DNA from: Vibrio breoganii | Lineage (GTDB): Bacteria; Pseudomonadota; Gammaproteobacteria; Enterobacterales; Vibrionaceae | Reading direction: 5' to 3' | Assembly: GCF_001677275.1 (NCBI RefSeq) | Contig: NZ_CP016177.1 | Coordinates: 1,240,001 to 1,304,000, forward strand | Length of the DNA stretch: 64,000 nt | Part shown: in pieces, positions 1-9,292 of the stretch | How positions within the stretch are numbered: the first letter of the stretch is position 1 | How the letters are laid out: each line of letters opens with the position of its first letter | The notes under the pieces: model-generated | Database searches by the model: none | Seen by the model: only the letters and a program-made list of their open reading frames with translations | Told to the model about the DNA's origin: nothing | Made by a program: the position numbers and the translations under genes

Positions 1-103
1 TGCAAACCTTTTTGCTACTCTTATTGAAGAAGATGATACCAAACCCTTGTCTAGGCAGTTATATGAATTTGGTTTCTATCAACAATGTTTTTCAATTTAC
101 TGA
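1..103 (+). CDS. 3' end of an unidentified gene (partial)
   Basis: One frame is open from the window edge to a TGA at 101-103 and gives about 33 residues, ending FGFYQQCFSIY. I do not recognise the family and the upstream part lies outside the window. The acidic-then-basic composition looks protein-like, but an open stretch this short can occur by chance. The 270 bases that follow, up to uvrY, hold no gene I can support. Confidence 0.3.
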   Translation, partial: ANLFATLIEEDDTKPLSRQLYEFGFYQQCFSIY

Positions 104-372
104 TTTTATTGGATAAAAAATGGACCTTTATCCTCAGGCATTGCCTATGATTAATGTTGCATAAGAGCGGGTTTGGTATAAAAAACGAACGAACGATCCC
201 TTAATTGCAGTAGTAGGTCATAATAATTGAACTAAATTGTTGTAAAAATGGCGAATACTAAGCATATTTGCATGTTGTTGGCTACAGCAATAACGTAGAA
301 TAAGGACCGCATGTTATGATTCATTCATGACGAACTTTGCGGCAAAAAAATAAAAAGTGTGGAGATACAAGT

Positions 373-1017
373 TTGATTAATGTTTTCCTTGTAGATGATC
401 ACGAGCTTGTACGCACAGGGATAAGACGTATTATTGAAGACGTCCGTGGAATGAATGTAGCAGGGGAAGCGCAAAGCGGTGAAGAATCTGTAAAATGGTG
501 CCGAAATAACCATGTTGATGTAATCCTTATGGATATGAACATGCCCGGTATTGGTGGCCTTGAGGCCACAAAAAAAATCTTACGTTTTAACCCAGACGTT
601 AAGATCATTGTGTTGACCGTTCATACGGAAAACCCATTCCCTACCAAAGTAATGCAAGCTGGTGCTGCTGGCTATCTTACCAAGGGAGCGGGCCCTGATG
701 AAATGGTTAACGCAATTCGTATGGTGAACAGCGGTCAACGCTACATTTCACCTGAGATCGCTCAACAGATGGCTCTGAGTCAAGTTTCACATTCTTCTGA
801 TAATCCTTTCAAGGACCTCTCGGAGCGTGAGCTACAAATCATGTTGATGATCACCAAAGGCCAGAAGGTCACGGATATTTCCGAACAGCTGAGCCTTAGC
901 CCTAAAACAGTAAATAGCTATCGCTATAGACTGTTTAGCAAGCTAGATATCAGTGGTGACGTTGAATTGACTCACCTAGCTATTCGTCACGGAATGTTGG
1001 ATACAGAGACACTTTAG
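373..1017 (+). CDS. uvrY: Response regulator UvrY/VarA (BarA-UvrY system)
   Basis: This is a LuxR/FixJ-type response regulator of 214 residues, the usual length of UvrY (VarA in Vibrio). With the sensor BarA/VarS it activates the Csr small RNAs and so controls carbon storage and virulence regulation. The receiver domain fills residues 1-120, with the acidic pair in FLVDDHE, the phospho-acceptor Asp in ILMDMNMPG and the Lys in YLTKGA. The HTH domain follows at about 145-205 ([23 protein letters not shown]). I chose the TTG at 373 because the protein then begins [12 protein letters not shown] as in E. coli, and GGAG lies 8 bases upstream. An in-frame extension to 337 is open but lacks homology. 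The stop shares a base with the uvrC start, so the two are probably translationally coupled. Confidence 0.95.
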   Translation: MINVFLVDDHELVRTGIRRIIEDVRGMNVAGEAQSGEESVKWCRNNHVDVILMDMNMPGIGGLEATKKILRFNPDVKIIVLTVHTENPFPTKVMQAGAAGYLTKGAGPDEMVNAIRMVNSGQRYISPEIAQQMALSQVSHSSDNPFKDLSERELQIMLMITKGQKVTDISEQLSLSPKTVNSYRYRLFSKLDISGDVELTHLAIRHGMLDTETL

Positions 1018-2849
1018 TGACAACAGGGTTCGACTCAGCCGCATTTCTTAAAACGGTTACCGACCAGCCCGGCGTTTATCGTATGTATAACGCCGAGGCT
1101 GTTGTTATTTATGTCGGCAAAGCCAAAGACCTAAAAAAACGCCTCAGCAGTTACTTCAGAAAAAAGCTCGATAACGAGAAAACGCGCGCCTTGGTCAGCC
1201 ATATTGATCACATAGACGTGACGGTGACGCATACCGAAACTGAAGCTCTTATTCTTGAGCATAACTACATTAAACAGTACTTACCCAAGTACAACGTTTT
1301 GCTTCGAGACGATAAATCCTATCCCTATATTTTCATCAGTAACCATAAGCATCCTCGCTTGTCTCTTCATCGCGGCTCTAAAAAGCGTAAAGGGGAGTAC
1401 TTTGGTCCTTATCCTGACTCTGGAGCAGTAAGGCAAACCCTGCACTTGCTACAGAAAATACTGCCGATGAGACAGTGTGAAGACACCATCTACGCCAACC
1501 GAACCAGACCGTGTTTGATGTACCAAATTGGCCGATGTGCTGCGCCGTGTGTCAGTAGCGTGATTTCTGATGAAGAATACGCAGACCTTGTGCAATGGGT
1601 TCGCTTGTTCTTACAAGGCAAAGACAAGCTGGTAGTAGGGCAACTGATTGACAAAATGGATGAAGCCAGCCGTACCCTGAAATTTGAACAAGCGGCTAAA
1701 TTTCGCGATCAAATTCAGGCAATAAGGCGAATTCAAGAGCAGCAATTTGTATCTGAAGATAGCTTCGATGATATCGACGTGCTCGGCTATGCCCAAGAAT
1801 CCGGTGTGGCGTGTATTCATATCTTGATGATCCGCCAAGGCAAGATATTGGGCAGTCGTAGCTTTTTTCCTAAGATCCCCAATAATAGCCCGCAAGACGA
1901 AATCTTTTACAGCTTCATTAGCCAGTATTACCTCAATCAATCAGAGGGTAGGGCACTGCCTAGCCGTTTGATATTTGCAGCAGGTCTGCTGGCTGAAGAA
2001 CAAGCCTTTCAAGACGCGTTAACTCAGATGGCAGGAAGACGAGTTACCTTCCATACCAATCCTAGTGGCAATCGTGGACGCTACTTAAAGTTGGCGAATA
2101 CCAATGCATTGAGCGCCATTACGACTAAGATTAACCACAAAATGACCATTTCACAGCGCTTTAAAGAGCTTCAAGAGGTGCTGAATATGGAGTCGATTCG
2201 TCGCATGGAATGTTTTGATATTAGTCATACTATGGGTGAGAGCACCATTGCCTCTTGTGTTGTGTTTAATCATGAAGGCCCAGTAAAGCCAGAGTATCGT
2301 CGCTACAATATCACCGGCATCACGGGCGGCGATGATTACGCCGCTATGGGGCAGGTCCTTGAGCGTCGTTACTCGAAGCAGCTCGATGTTGATAAGATCC
2401 CAGACATCATTTTTATCGATGGTGGTAAAGGCCAGCTTAATCGAGCCATAGAGATTATCTCCCAATATTGGGACGAGTGGCCAAAACGTCCTAGACTGAT
2501 CGGCATAGCCAAGGGCGTAACGCGTAAGGCTGGTTTAGAAACGATGATCACAGCTGAGGGTGATGAGTTTAATTTGGCCAGTGACGCACCAGCACTGCAT
2601 CTAATGCAGCACATTCGCGATGAGAGCCACAATCACGCTATTGCAGGGCATAGAGCCAAACGCGGTAAAACAAGGCGTACCAGCGCTCTTGAGGGCATCG
2701 AGGGAGTAGGTCCGAAGCGTAGGCAGGCGCTGCTAAAGTATATGGGCGGTTTACAAGAGCTAAAGCGTGCCAGTGCTGAAGAAATAGCCAAAGTACCCGG
2801 TATCAGTGATTCTTTGGCAGAAAAGATAGTTCAGGCGTTGCAACACTAA
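1017..2849 (+). CDS. uvrC: UvrABC excinuclease subunit C
   Basis: UvrC makes both incisions around a lesion in nucleotide excision repair after UvrB loading. The 610-residue protein is full length. An N-terminal GIY-YIG nuclease ([20 protein letters not shown]) makes the 3' cut. A UVR motif that binds UvrB lies near residue 210 ([10 protein letters not shown]). The RNase H-like domain holds MECFDISH and IDGGKGQ, and two helix-hairpin-helix motifs close the protein ([23 protein letters not shown]). The start is GTG at 1017, overlapping the uvrY stop by one base. The uvrY-uvrC-pgsA order matches E. coli and V. cholerae. Confidence 0.97.
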   Translation: MTTGFDSAAFLKTVTDQPGVYRMYNAEAVVIYVGKAKDLKKRLSSYFRKKLDNEKTRALVSHIDHIDVTVTHTETEALILEHNYIKQYLPKYNVLLRDDKSYPYIFISNHKHPRLSLHRGSKKRKGEYFGPYPDSGAVRQTLHLLQKILPMRQCEDTIYANRTRPCLMYQIGRCAAPCVSSVISDEEYADLVQWVRLFLQGKDKLVVGQLIDKMDEASRTLKFEQAAKFRDQIQAIRRIQEQQFVSEDSFDDIDVLGYAQESGVACIHILMIRQGKILGSRSFFPKIPNNSPQDEIFYSFISQYYLNQSEGRALPSRLIFAAGLLAEEQAFQDALTQMAGRRVTFHTNPSGNRGRYLKLANTNALSAITTKINHKMTISQRFKELQEVLNMESIRRMECFDISHTMGESTIASCVVFNHEGPVKPEYRRYNITGITGGDDYAAMGQVLERRYSKQLDVDKIPDIIFIDGGKGQLNRAIEIISQYWDEWPKRPRLIGIAKGVTRKAGLETMITAEGDEFNLASDAPALHLMQHIRDESHNHAIAGHRAKRGKTRRTSALEGIEGVGPKRRQALLKYMGGLQELKRASAEEIAKVPGISDSLAEKIVQALQH

Positions 2850-2926
2850 CTAAAATCCCGCAACATTGGGGTTAAATTTAAAGTCAGATAAGCGCACTGT
2901 TTTCACGTGCCTTCAGAGTAAATAAA

Positions 2927-3481
2927 ATGCGATTGACTATCCCAAACATTCTTACCATGATCCGCTTATTCTTGATCCCAGTGTTTGTCATTGTGTTCTA
3001 TTTACCAACCACATGGGCACCGTTTACCGCGGCTATGGTGTTCTGGGTCGCTGGATTTACAGATTGGCTCGATGGACTTGCGGCTCGTAAATTAGGACAG
3101 ACTTCTCGCTTTGGTGCATTTTTAGACCCAGTCGCCGATAAAGTGATGGTGGCTACAGCGCTGCTTCTCATTGCAGAGCACTTCAATACGATTTGGATTA
3201 CCGTTCCTGCGATTATCATGATTTCCCGCGAAATTATCATTTCTGCACTGAGAGAGTGGATGGCAGAGATTGGTAAACGCTCGAGTGTAGCGGTATCTTG
3301 GGTCGGTAAAGTAAAAACCTTCTCTCAAATGTTTGCGTTGTGGGTTCTCATCTGGCGCTACGACGATTGGATGGTTTGGATTGGTTACTTGTCTCTGTAT
3401 GTGGCAACCGTCCTCACACTATGGTCTATGGTGCAATATTTAATGGCAGCCAAAGACGACCTGCTCAATTCAGAAGAGTAA
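2927..3481 (+). CDS. pgsA: CDP-diacylglycerol-glycerol-3-phosphate 3-phosphatidyltransferase
   Basis: PgsA is an inner-membrane enzyme that makes phosphatidylglycerol phosphate from CDP-diacylglycerol and glycerol 3-phosphate, the committed step to phosphatidylglycerol and cardiolipin. The CDP-alcohol phosphotransferase signature DG-AR-G-D-D is present in [10 protein letters not shown] followed by [11 protein letters not shown]. Several hydrophobic segments span the 184-residue protein, a normal length. It starts at ATG 2927, 77 bases after uvrC, and ends just before a strong terminator, so it closes the uvrY-uvrC-pgsA operon. Confidence 0.96.
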   Translation: MRLTIPNILTMIRLFLIPVFVIVFYLPTTWAPFTAAMVFWVAGFTDWLDGLAARKLGQTSRFGAFLDPVADKVMVATALLLIAEHFNTIWITVPAIIMISREIIISALREWMAEIGKRSSVAVSWVGKVKTFSQMFALWVLIWRYDDWMVWIGYLSLYVATVLTLWSMVQYLMAAKDDLLNSEE

Positions 3482-3493
3482 AATCGATTTATG

Positions 3494-3518
3494 AAAACCA
3501 GCGAAAGCTGGTTTTTTT
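3494..3518 (+). terminator. Rho-independent terminator after pgsA
   Basis: A 9-bp stem (AAAACCAGC / GCTGGTTTT) with a GAAA tetraloop runs into a T tract. Confidence 0.9.
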
Positions 3519-3715
3519 GTATCTGCGACAACCAATTGCAAATATTTTATGCCTAAGTGTCTTCACACCAACACAAACAACGGGTTAGTGTAAAAGGCAG
3601 TGCAGAAAAATACGCCAAATTAAGCGTAATTTGAGCAGTATTTGATACTTATCTAACCACTTGCATGCAGTTTGTTTGTAAAGCGAGCAAACGAATCAAA
3701 ATTATAAAAATTCTG

Positions 3716-3743
3716 TTGACTCATCGGGGTGAATCCGTAAAAT
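3716..3743 (+). promoter_or_regulatory. Sigma-70 promoter of the tRNA cluster
   Basis: TTGACT (3716-3721) and TAAAAT (3738-3743) are separated by 16 bases. The downstream discriminator GCCACCCCG is GC-rich, as in stringently controlled stable-RNA promoters. The first tRNA begins about 40 bases further on. The bases between the pgsA terminator and this promoter are AT-rich with no gene. Confidence 0.75.
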
Positions 3744-3784
3744 GCCACCCCGTACCGAAGAGAAACATTCTTCAGTAACACAGA

Positions 3785-3858
3785 GGCGCCTTGGCAGAGT
3801 GGCTATGCAGCGGATTGCAAATCCGTGGACCTCGGTTCGACTCCGGGAGGCGCCTCCA
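3785..3858 (+). tRNA. tRNA-Cys (GCA), copy 1
   Basis: The 74-nt gene has acceptor arms GGCGCCT/AGGCGCC, encoded CCA, anticodon GCA within ATTGCAAAT, and the T loop TTCGACT. Confidence 0.97.
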
Positions 3859-3890
3859 TATTTTATCTTATAGCTAGTAGCTGTAAGAAT

Positions 3891-3966
3891 GCGACACTAG
3901 CTCAGTTGGTAGAGCGCAACCTTGCCAAGGTTGAGGTCACGAGTTCGAACCTCGTGTGTCGCTCCA
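3891..3966 (+). tRNA. tRNA-Gly (GCC), copy 1
   Basis: The 76-nt gene has acceptor GCGACAC/GTGTCGC, anticodon GCC in CTTGCCAAG, T stem ACGAG/CTCGT with loop TTCGAAC, and encoded CCA. Confidence 0.97.
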
Positions 3967-4044
3967 AATTAAACTTATAGCTTCAAGCTGATAGCTTCTA
4001 GCTGCAAGTGGATGGTGTCTTACCCATCGCAACAAGTTTTGCGT

Positions 4045-4131
4045 GCCCTGGTGGTGGAATTGGTAGACACAAGGGATTTAAAATCCCTCGGCGTTCGCGC
4101 TGTGCCGGTTCAAGTCCGGCCCGGGGCACCA
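4045..4131 (+). tRNA. tRNA-Leu (TAA), copy 1
   Basis: The 87-nt gene has a long variable arm (class II), anticodon TAA in GATTTAAAATC, acceptor GCCCTGG/CCGGGGC with one G-U pair, and encoded CCA. Confidence 0.97.
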
Positions 4132-4139
4132 TCTAATAT

Positions 4140-4215
4140 GCGACACTAGCTCAGTTGGTAGAGCGCAACCTTGCCAAGGTTGAGGTCACGAGTTCGAACC
4201 TCGTGTGTCGCTCCA
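4140..4215 (+). tRNA. tRNA-Gly (GCC), copy 2
   Basis: Identical to the Gly gene at 3891 over all 76 nt. Confidence 0.97.
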
Positions 4216-4269
4216 AATAATTACTTATAGCTTCAAGCTGACAGCTTCTAGCTGTAAGAAAAAGATAAT

Positions 4270-4343
4270 GGCGCCTTGGCAGAGTGGCTATGCAGCGGAT
4301 TGCAAATCCGTGGACCTCGGTTCGACTCCGGGAGGCGCCTCCA
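4270..4343 (+). tRNA. tRNA-Cys (GCA), copy 2
   Basis: Identical to the Cys gene at 3785. Confidence 0.97.
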
Positions 4344-4385
4344 TTATTTCTAAGCTTTCAGCTACAAGCTGCTAGCGACGAGAAT

Positions 4386-4461
4386 GCGACACTAGCTCAG
4401 TTGGTAGAGCGCAACCTTGCCAAGGTTGAGGTCACGAGTTCGAACCTCGTGTGTCGCTCCA
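4386..4461 (+). tRNA. tRNA-Gly (GCC), copy 3
   Basis: Identical to the other intact Gly genes of the cluster. Confidence 0.97.
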
Positions 4462-4538
4462 ATAATTAACTTATAGCTGTGAGCTTTAAGCTATCAGCTG
4501 TAAGAAGATGGTGTTACCCATCGCAACAAGTTTTGCGT

Positions 4539-4625
4539 GCCCTGGTGGTGGAATTGGTAGACACAAGGGATTTAAAATCCCTCGGCGTTCGCGCTGTGCC
4601 GGTTCAAGTCCGGCCCGGGGCACCA
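4539..4625 (+). tRNA. tRNA-Leu (TAA), copy 2
   Basis: Identical to the Leu gene at 4045. Confidence 0.97.
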
Positions 4626-4665
4626 TCTTAATAGCTATTAGCTTCGAGCTGCTAGCTACGAGAAT

Positions 4666-4755
4666 GCGACACTAGCTCAGTTGGTAGAGCGCAACCTTGC
4701 CAAGGTTGAGGTCACGCTTATGTTCAAGGGAAAGCGAACCTCGTGTGTCGCTCCA
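4666..4755 (+). pseudogene. Disrupted tRNA-Gly (GCC), copy 4
   Basis: The acceptor, D and anticodon arms match the intact Gly genes, as do the bases from CGAACC to the encoded CCA. In the T arm, however, the four bases AGTT are replaced by an 18-base stretch (4717-4734), a net gain of 14. The 5' half of the T stem and the T of the T-psi-C loop are lost, so the transcript cannot form a normal T arm. I infer a non-functional gene, rescued by three intact copies. Confidence 0.85.
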
Positions 4756-4778
4756 AATTAAAGAATGCTCGATTCAGC

Positions 4779-4817
4779 CACGAGGAACCTCGTGCCCAGT
4801 CTGGTCGATACGCTCCA
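4779..4817 (+). pseudogene. Remnant of a tRNA-Gly 3' end
   Basis: CACGAG-GAAC-CTCGTG (4779-4794) is the Gly T arm with three loop bases missing. CGCTCCA (4811-4817) matches the 3' end of the same tRNA with unrelated bases between. It looks like the scar of another recombined copy. The match is short, so this is a moderate-confidence call. Confidence 0.5.
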
Positions 4818-4825
4818 AACAAAAG

Positions 4826-4856
4826 AAAGCCCTAGCAGAAATGCTAGGGCTTTTTT
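4826..4856 (+). terminator. Terminator of the tRNA cluster
   Basis: A 10-bp perfect stem (AGCCCTAGCA / TGCTAGGGCT) with a GAAA loop is followed by six T. Confidence 0.93.
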
Positions 4857-5027
4857 GCTTTTTATGTCCTTAAGTCTATAGATAGAAGGCTCTATTTCTC
4901 TCCTCGTCTTAACAGAATTCAAGAAAGTTACTTTTGAGCCTTTAACTACGCGTTAAAGTGTTTATTATCCCTATTAAGAATAGATTCTTTATCTTCAGTC
5001 ACTTATTCACCTAACACGGAGCGACTC

Positions 5028-5873
5028 ATGGAGAAATTGCAGCCAGTTGTCGATTTTCTTCTTACTTATAAAAGTATTTTCAGTGTACTCATTCTATTCG
5101 TCATCTGGTTATTGCGTCGTTTTTTGCTGTCCGTGATTCGCGGGAATGATGCCTTTATCTCAGAAAAGCAGCGTAATTGGATGTCAAAAACCAAGAACGG
5201 CAGCTTTGCATTTACTCTGATTATTTTGTTTATCCTATGGCAGTCGGAGATCAATCAATTTGCGCTGAGTGTGACTGCGATTGCGGTTGCTATTGTAGTG
5301 GCGTCAAAAGAAATTATTCTTTGTTTTACTGGCTCAATACAAAGGGCAAGCTCTCGTTCATTTCGTATTGGTGATTGGATTGAGGTCGGCAAGTTAAGTG
5401 GAGAGGTGATAGAGCACAATATGATGGCGACAGTGATCCAAGAGATCGACCTTCATCATGGGCAATATCATTACACAGGTAAAACAGCGACACTGCCAAA
5501 CAGCATGTTCTTTACCTACCCAGTAAAGAACCTTAACTTCATGAAGCGCTATGTTTATCATAACTTTTCAATTGTGGTGAAGGACTTCGTTAATCTGTAT
5601 CCGATGATCCCTGAATTGACGGAAAAGATTGAGGAGCATTGTGCGTATTTTAGTGATGTTGCGATTCGCTATAACGCTATGATTGAAAAGCATGCCGGCT
5701 TGGATCTACCTGGCGCAGAGCCGCATATACACATTAGCAGTAACATCAACGCAGAGCAGATTGTGCATTACATGATCTTCTGTCCAACGGACAAAGCGAA
5801 TCACTTAGAAAACTTGATTCGTAAAGATTTTATGGATATGTATGAAAAGCGCTTTCCAGTAAAGTCTGACTGA
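5028..5873 (+). CDS. MscS-family mechanosensitive channel-like membrane protein
   Basis: The 281-residue protein has an N-terminal membrane part with hydrophobic segments at about 14-36 and 56-100 (SVLILFVIWLL, FAFTLIILFILW, AVAIAIVV-type stretch). A cytoplasmic MscS beta domain follows (RSFRIGDWIEVGKLSGEV, then TLPNSMFFTYPVKN). MscS proteins release solutes on hypo-osmotic shock. This one is shorter at the N-terminus than most long MscS paralogues and has a family-specific C-terminus, so its gating role is inferred. The start ATG follows CGGAG. It is a monocistronic gene between the tRNA terminator and its own terminator. Confidence 0.8.
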   Translation: MEKLQPVVDFLLTYKSIFSVLILFVIWLLRRFLLSVIRGNDAFISEKQRNWMSKTKNGSFAFTLIILFILWQSEINQFALSVTAIAVAIVVASKEIILCFTGSIQRASSRSFRIGDWIEVGKLSGEVIEHNMMATVIQEIDLHHGQYHYTGKTATLPNSMFFTYPVKNLNFMKRYVYHNFSIVVKDFVNLYPMIPELTEKIEEHCAYFSDVAIRYNAMIEKHAGLDLPGAEPHIHISSNINAEQIVHYMIFCPTDKANHLENLIRKDFMDMYEKRFPVKSD

Positions 5874-5892
5874 TACAAACGTAAGATATCCG

Positions 5893-5921
5893 AGCCTCAG
5901 TTTAAATACTGGGGCTTTTTT
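5893..5921 (+). terminator. Terminator after the MscS-like gene
   Basis: AGCCTCAGT pairs with ACTGGGGCT around TTAAAT, followed by a T tract. Confidence 0.85.
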
Positions 5922-6043
5922 ATGGGCGAAATTACTGTTTGATATTCATGTAACAATTTGAAATAAATCTGCGGTTATAAATAGCGCATTTTGCTTGTTT
6001 ACTGTTGCTAAGATCACGTTTTCTTGCTAAATTCCCGCGCAAT

Positions 6044-6152
6044 CTCAGAACACTCTGAGGGACACGCGTAATAAGCCTGATTGTGATATTACGTAGGGTA
6101 GGTATCAAACGGCCTTCGTTTGATAGATGGGAATAAGATGCCAAGATGGCAT
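6044..6152. other. Cluster of four small hairpins in a 514-bp gap
   Basis: The gap between the MscS-like gene and the norspermidine operon contains four consecutive inverted repeats: CTCAGA/TCTGAG (6044-6059), GTAATA/TATTAC (6068-6092), TATCAAACG/CGTTTGATA (6103-6125) and ATGCCA/TGGCAT (6138-6152). They lie upstream of, and outside, any gene I can support. They could be a structured RNA, part of the following leader, or a dispersed palindromic repeat. The rest of the gap shows no gene. Confidence 0.45.
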
Positions 6153-6387
6153 TGAGAAAGGCACCCAACATGTATCATCAATCTAATTTGACAATCAGCT
6201 TCGTTCTACCGGCTTACACTATTATTACTGAGCCATGATCCGTCACATCTGACAGTTCACCCCCTTTAAATTCTATTTTCCTAAGCATCTCTTTTTAAGT
6301 GATGTTTGCGTACTATATACCCGTAATGTTAATCCGTTGTTCTCAAGAATGAACAAGGGGAGGCATTACTCTAATTTAGGTAAATCT

Positions 6388-9279
6388 ATGAGCTCTGCAT
6401 TTGAATTTGAGATTGCGGCCACTAGCGCTGTTTTTTCAAGTGATGTCCCTGTTGTTGAAGGCATTTATGACCTAACACCAGATCAAATGTTAATTGACCA
6501 AGCTGAGCACGAATCTGAGGTTCGTTCTTATCCACGTCGTCTACCCCTTGCTATCAAACGTGCTTACGGCGCGTTAGTTGAAGATACACGCGGCCAAATG
6601 TTTTTGGACTGCTTAGCAGGAGCGGGCACGTTAGCCTTGGGTTATAACCACCCTGAGATTAATCAAGCGTTGAAAGAGCAGCTCGAAAGTGGCTTGCCGT
6701 ATCAAACACTGGACATTACGACTCAGGCTAAAGATACCTTTATTAAGCGCGTAAAAGCGTTTCTTCCGGAAGAATTTTCTAAGAACTCTGCGATTCAGTT
6801 CTGTGGTCCTTCGGGCGCAGATGCGGTTGAGGCTGCGATCAAGTTGGCTAAGCAGACAACTGGCCGTAATACCGTATTCGCGTTTCGCGGTGCCTACCAT
6901 GGCATGACCAACGGTACTATGGGCATGATGGGTAACCTTGGCACGAAAGCGCGTCGCACCGGACTGATGTCTGATGTTCACTTTATGCCTTTCCCGTATA
7001 GCCTACGTTGTCCGTTTGGATTGGGTGGTGATGCCGGTGCTAAAGCCAGCATTCGTTATATTGAACGTCTTCTTTGTGATGATGAAGCGGGCATCATGAA
7101 GCCAGCGGCTATCTTCGTTGAACCTGTCCAAGGTGAAGGTGGTGTTATTCCAGCACCAGCGTTCTGGCTAAGCGAACTGCGCCGCATCTGTGATGAGCAC
7201 AATATCCTGTTAGTGCTGGACGAAATTCAGTGTGGTGTGGGTAAAACCGGTTACCGCTTTGCCTTTGAAGAAGCGGGCATTTCTCCTGACATTCTATGCC
7301 TATCTAAGGCTATCGGCGGCGGCCTTCCTATGTCTCTACTTGTGTTTAAGAAAGAGAACGATACATGGAACGCTGGCGAGCATACGGGTACCTTCCGTGG
7401 CAACCAACTGGCAATGGTATCGGGCGCTAAAGCGCTAGAGATCATTGAACGCGATGGTTTGGTTGAGCATGCAGCAAAAGCGGGTCAGTACCTAAGAGAA
7501 GGGCTTGAAGCAATTCAAAGTCGTGTGAACTGTATTGCTGAAGTACGTGGTAAGGGCTTGATGCTTGGCGTCGAAATCGTTAAGCCTAGCGGTGAGCGCA
7601 ATAAGTTTGGTGAGCGTGTGGCCGATGGAGAGCTGACTCTTGCGATCCAACGTGCGGCGCTAGAGCGTGGCTTGATGGTAGAAAAAGGTGGTCGTGATGG
7701 CAGCGTCATTCGCTTCTTGCCACCAATTATCATCTCTTACGCTCAGATTGATTTTGCTCTCAAGACTATGGAGCAAGCGATTCTAGCGGCGGGCGGCTCT
7801 TTGGTCGACCCTGAGCCAAGCAACAAGCAATGGCAAAAGCACTTTATTCATACGGGCGCACAGGGCGCAGATGAGTTTGCTAAAGTCATGCATCACACAG
7901 TAGATGCAATGAAATCTGTATTTGAAGCGGTCGATAAGCCGTATTCTGGTATGGATCCTAAGGCGCTAGAAGCTCAGATCAATCAGATTGATCTGGATGC
8001 TGGAAACCAAAACCTAACTGACGTTATTGATAATGCCTCAGATTTGGTTGCCAAAAATTCAGTCATGGTTCAGCACCCTAACTGCATTGCGCACCTACAT
8101 ACGCCACCGCTAATGCCGGCCATTGCAGCGGAGGCGATGATTGCGGGTCTTAATCAGTCAATGGACTCATGGGATCAAGCTTCTGCAGCTACCTATGTAG
8201 AGCAGAAAGTGGTGAATTGGCTTTGCGAGCAATACCAGATGGGTGAGAACTCAGATGGCGTATTTACCAGTGGTGGCACTCAAAGCAACCAAATGGGTCT
8301 ACTACTCGCGCGCGATTGGTTTGCGGACGTTACTAGCAAGCACTCTATCCAAAAGCTAGGTAACCCAGACTATGCAGATAAGCTTCGTATAATCTGCTCA
8401 GACAAATCACACTTTACCGTGCAAAAATCTGCAGCCTGGATGGGCCTTGGTGAAAAGTCAGTGATCTGCGTGAACACCTTTGACGACGGCACAATGGATA
8501 CTGAAGCACTTGCTGAAACCATTGCCAATGCAAAGGCTGAGGGCTTAATGCCGTTTGCGGTTGTGGCAACTGCGGGCACGACCGACCATGGCGCTATCGA
8601 TGATATTCAAGCAATGGCGAGTATTGCAGAGCGTGAAAACCTTTGGCTTCACGTAGATGGCGCTTATGGCGGAGCTCTAATCTTGAGCAGTCATAAAGAT
8701 CGTTTGAAAGGCATTGAGAAAGCAGATTCAGTGTCGGTGGACTTCCATAAGCTGTTCTATCAAACCATCAGCTGCGGTTCTTTGTTGGTGAAAAACAAGG
8801 CTAACTTCGATTACCTGCTGCACCACGCCGATTATCTTAACCGTGAACACGATGAGCTACCAAACCTTGTCGACAAAACCATGGCGACTACTAAGCGATT
8901 TGATGCGCTTAAGGTTTACATGACCATGCAAAACGTCGGCCCTAAAGCGCTAGGTGCCATGTACGATCACCTGATAGAGCAAACTCAGCAAGTGGCGAAG
9001 ATGGTTCAGCAACACGAGATGTTTGAGCTGTTAGCTGATCCTGCACTGTCGACAGTCTTGTTCCGCTGTAAGCACTTAGATGCGTCTCGTTTAGACAAAC
9101 TGAATCAGAAAGTGCGTATCGAGGCTTTAGTGCGTGGCGTAGCGGTATTAGGTGAGACTGTGGTAAACGGTCACTCAGCGCTGAAATTTACAATTTTGAA
9201 TCCGTGTCTGACCTTGTCAGATTTCGAAAAACTATTAAATGACATTGATAAGCTAGCGGTAGAGCTAGCGGCACAATAA
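6388..9279 (+). CDS. Fused L-2,4-diaminobutyrate aminotransferase / L-2,4-diaminobutyrate decarboxylase
   Basis: This bifunctional PLP enzyme turns aspartate semialdehyde into 2,4-diaminobutyrate and then into 1,3-diaminopropane, the precursor of norspermidine. The first half (about 40-465) is a class III aminotransferase with LVLDEIQCGVGKTG and the PLP lysine in LSKAIGGG (Lys307). The second half (about 490-963) is a group II decarboxylase with VDGAYGG and the PLP lysine in SVDFHKLF (Lys788). Separate genes encode these activities in many bacteria; the fusion is known from Vibrio. I took the ATG at 6388 (963 residues) because TTAGG lies upstream. ATG 6349 and TTG 6337 are in-frame alternatives. 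The next gene follows by 13 bases. Confidence 0.93.
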   Translation: MSSAFEFEIAATSAVFSSDVPVVEGIYDLTPDQMLIDQAEHESEVRSYPRRLPLAIKRAYGALVEDTRGQMFLDCLAGAGTLALGYNHPEINQALKEQLESGLPYQTLDITTQAKDTFIKRVKAFLPEEFSKNSAIQFCGPSGADAVEAAIKLAKQTTGRNTVFAFRGAYHGMTNGTMGMMGNLGTKARRTGLMSDVHFMPFPYSLRCPFGLGGDAGAKASIRYIERLLCDDEAGIMKPAAIFVEPVQGEGGVIPAPAFWLSELRRICDEHNILLVLDEIQCGVGKTGYRFAFEEAGISPDILCLSKAIGGGLPMSLLVFKKENDTWNAGEHTGTFRGNQLAMVSGAKALEIIERDGLVEHAAKAGQYLREGLEAIQSRVNCIAEVRGKGLMLGVEIVKPSGERNKFGERVADGELTLAIQRAALERGLMVEKGGRDGSVIRFLPPIIISYAQIDFALKTMEQAILAAGGSLVDPEPSNKQWQKHFIHTGAQGADEFAKVMHHTVDAMKSVFEAVDKPYSGMDPKALEAQINQIDLDAGNQNLTDVIDNASDLVAKNSVMVQHPNCIAHLHTPPLMPAIAAEAMIAGLNQSMDSWDQASAATYVEQKVVNWLCEQYQMGENSDGVFTSGGTQSNQMGLLLARDWFADVTSKHSIQKLGNPDYADKLRIICSDKSHFTVQKSAAWMGLGEKSVICVNTFDDGTMDTEALAETIANAKAEGLMPFAVVATAGTTDHGAIDDIQAMASIAERENLWLHVDGAYGGALILSSHKDRLKGIEKADSVSVDFHKLFYQTISCGSLLVKNKANFDYLLHHADYLNREHDELPNLVDKTMATTKRFDALKVYMTMQNVGPKALGAMYDHLIEQTQQVAKMVQQHEMFELLADPALSTVLFRCKHLDASRLDKLNQKVRIEALVRGVAVLGETVVNGHSALKFTILNPCLTLSDFEKLLNDIDKLAVELAAQ

Positions 9280-9292
9280 AGGAAAGTAACAA

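Larger units (their letters stand above)
3785..4755 (+). repeat. Tandem duplication of a Cys-Gly-Leu-Gly tRNA unit
   Basis: Two copies of the same four-tRNA unit follow each other: 3785-4215 and 4270-4755. The tRNA genes are identical between copies except for the last Gly. Even the spacer before each Leu gene (ACCCATCGCAACAAGTTTTG, at about 4022 and 4515) is repeated, so this is segmental duplication. The other spacers are rich in short AGCT-centred words such as TATAGCTTCAAGCTG. In E. coli, pgsA is likewise followed by glyW-cysT-leuZ, so the location is conserved and the doubling is local. Confidence 0.85.

Noticed and set aside
4284..4469. 61-residue frame in the tRNA cluster
   Set aside because: It lies entirely across tRNA-Cys and tRNA-Gly genes.
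5932..6171. 79-residue reading frame on the minus strand in the gap before the norspermidine operon
   Set aside because: There is no ribosome site, no recognisable domain, and it spans four hairpins that explain the sequence better than coding does.
6188..6220. Promoter TTGACA ... TACACT for the norspermidine operon
   Set aside because: The -35 match is perfect, but the spacing to the best -10 is 21 bases, too long to call.
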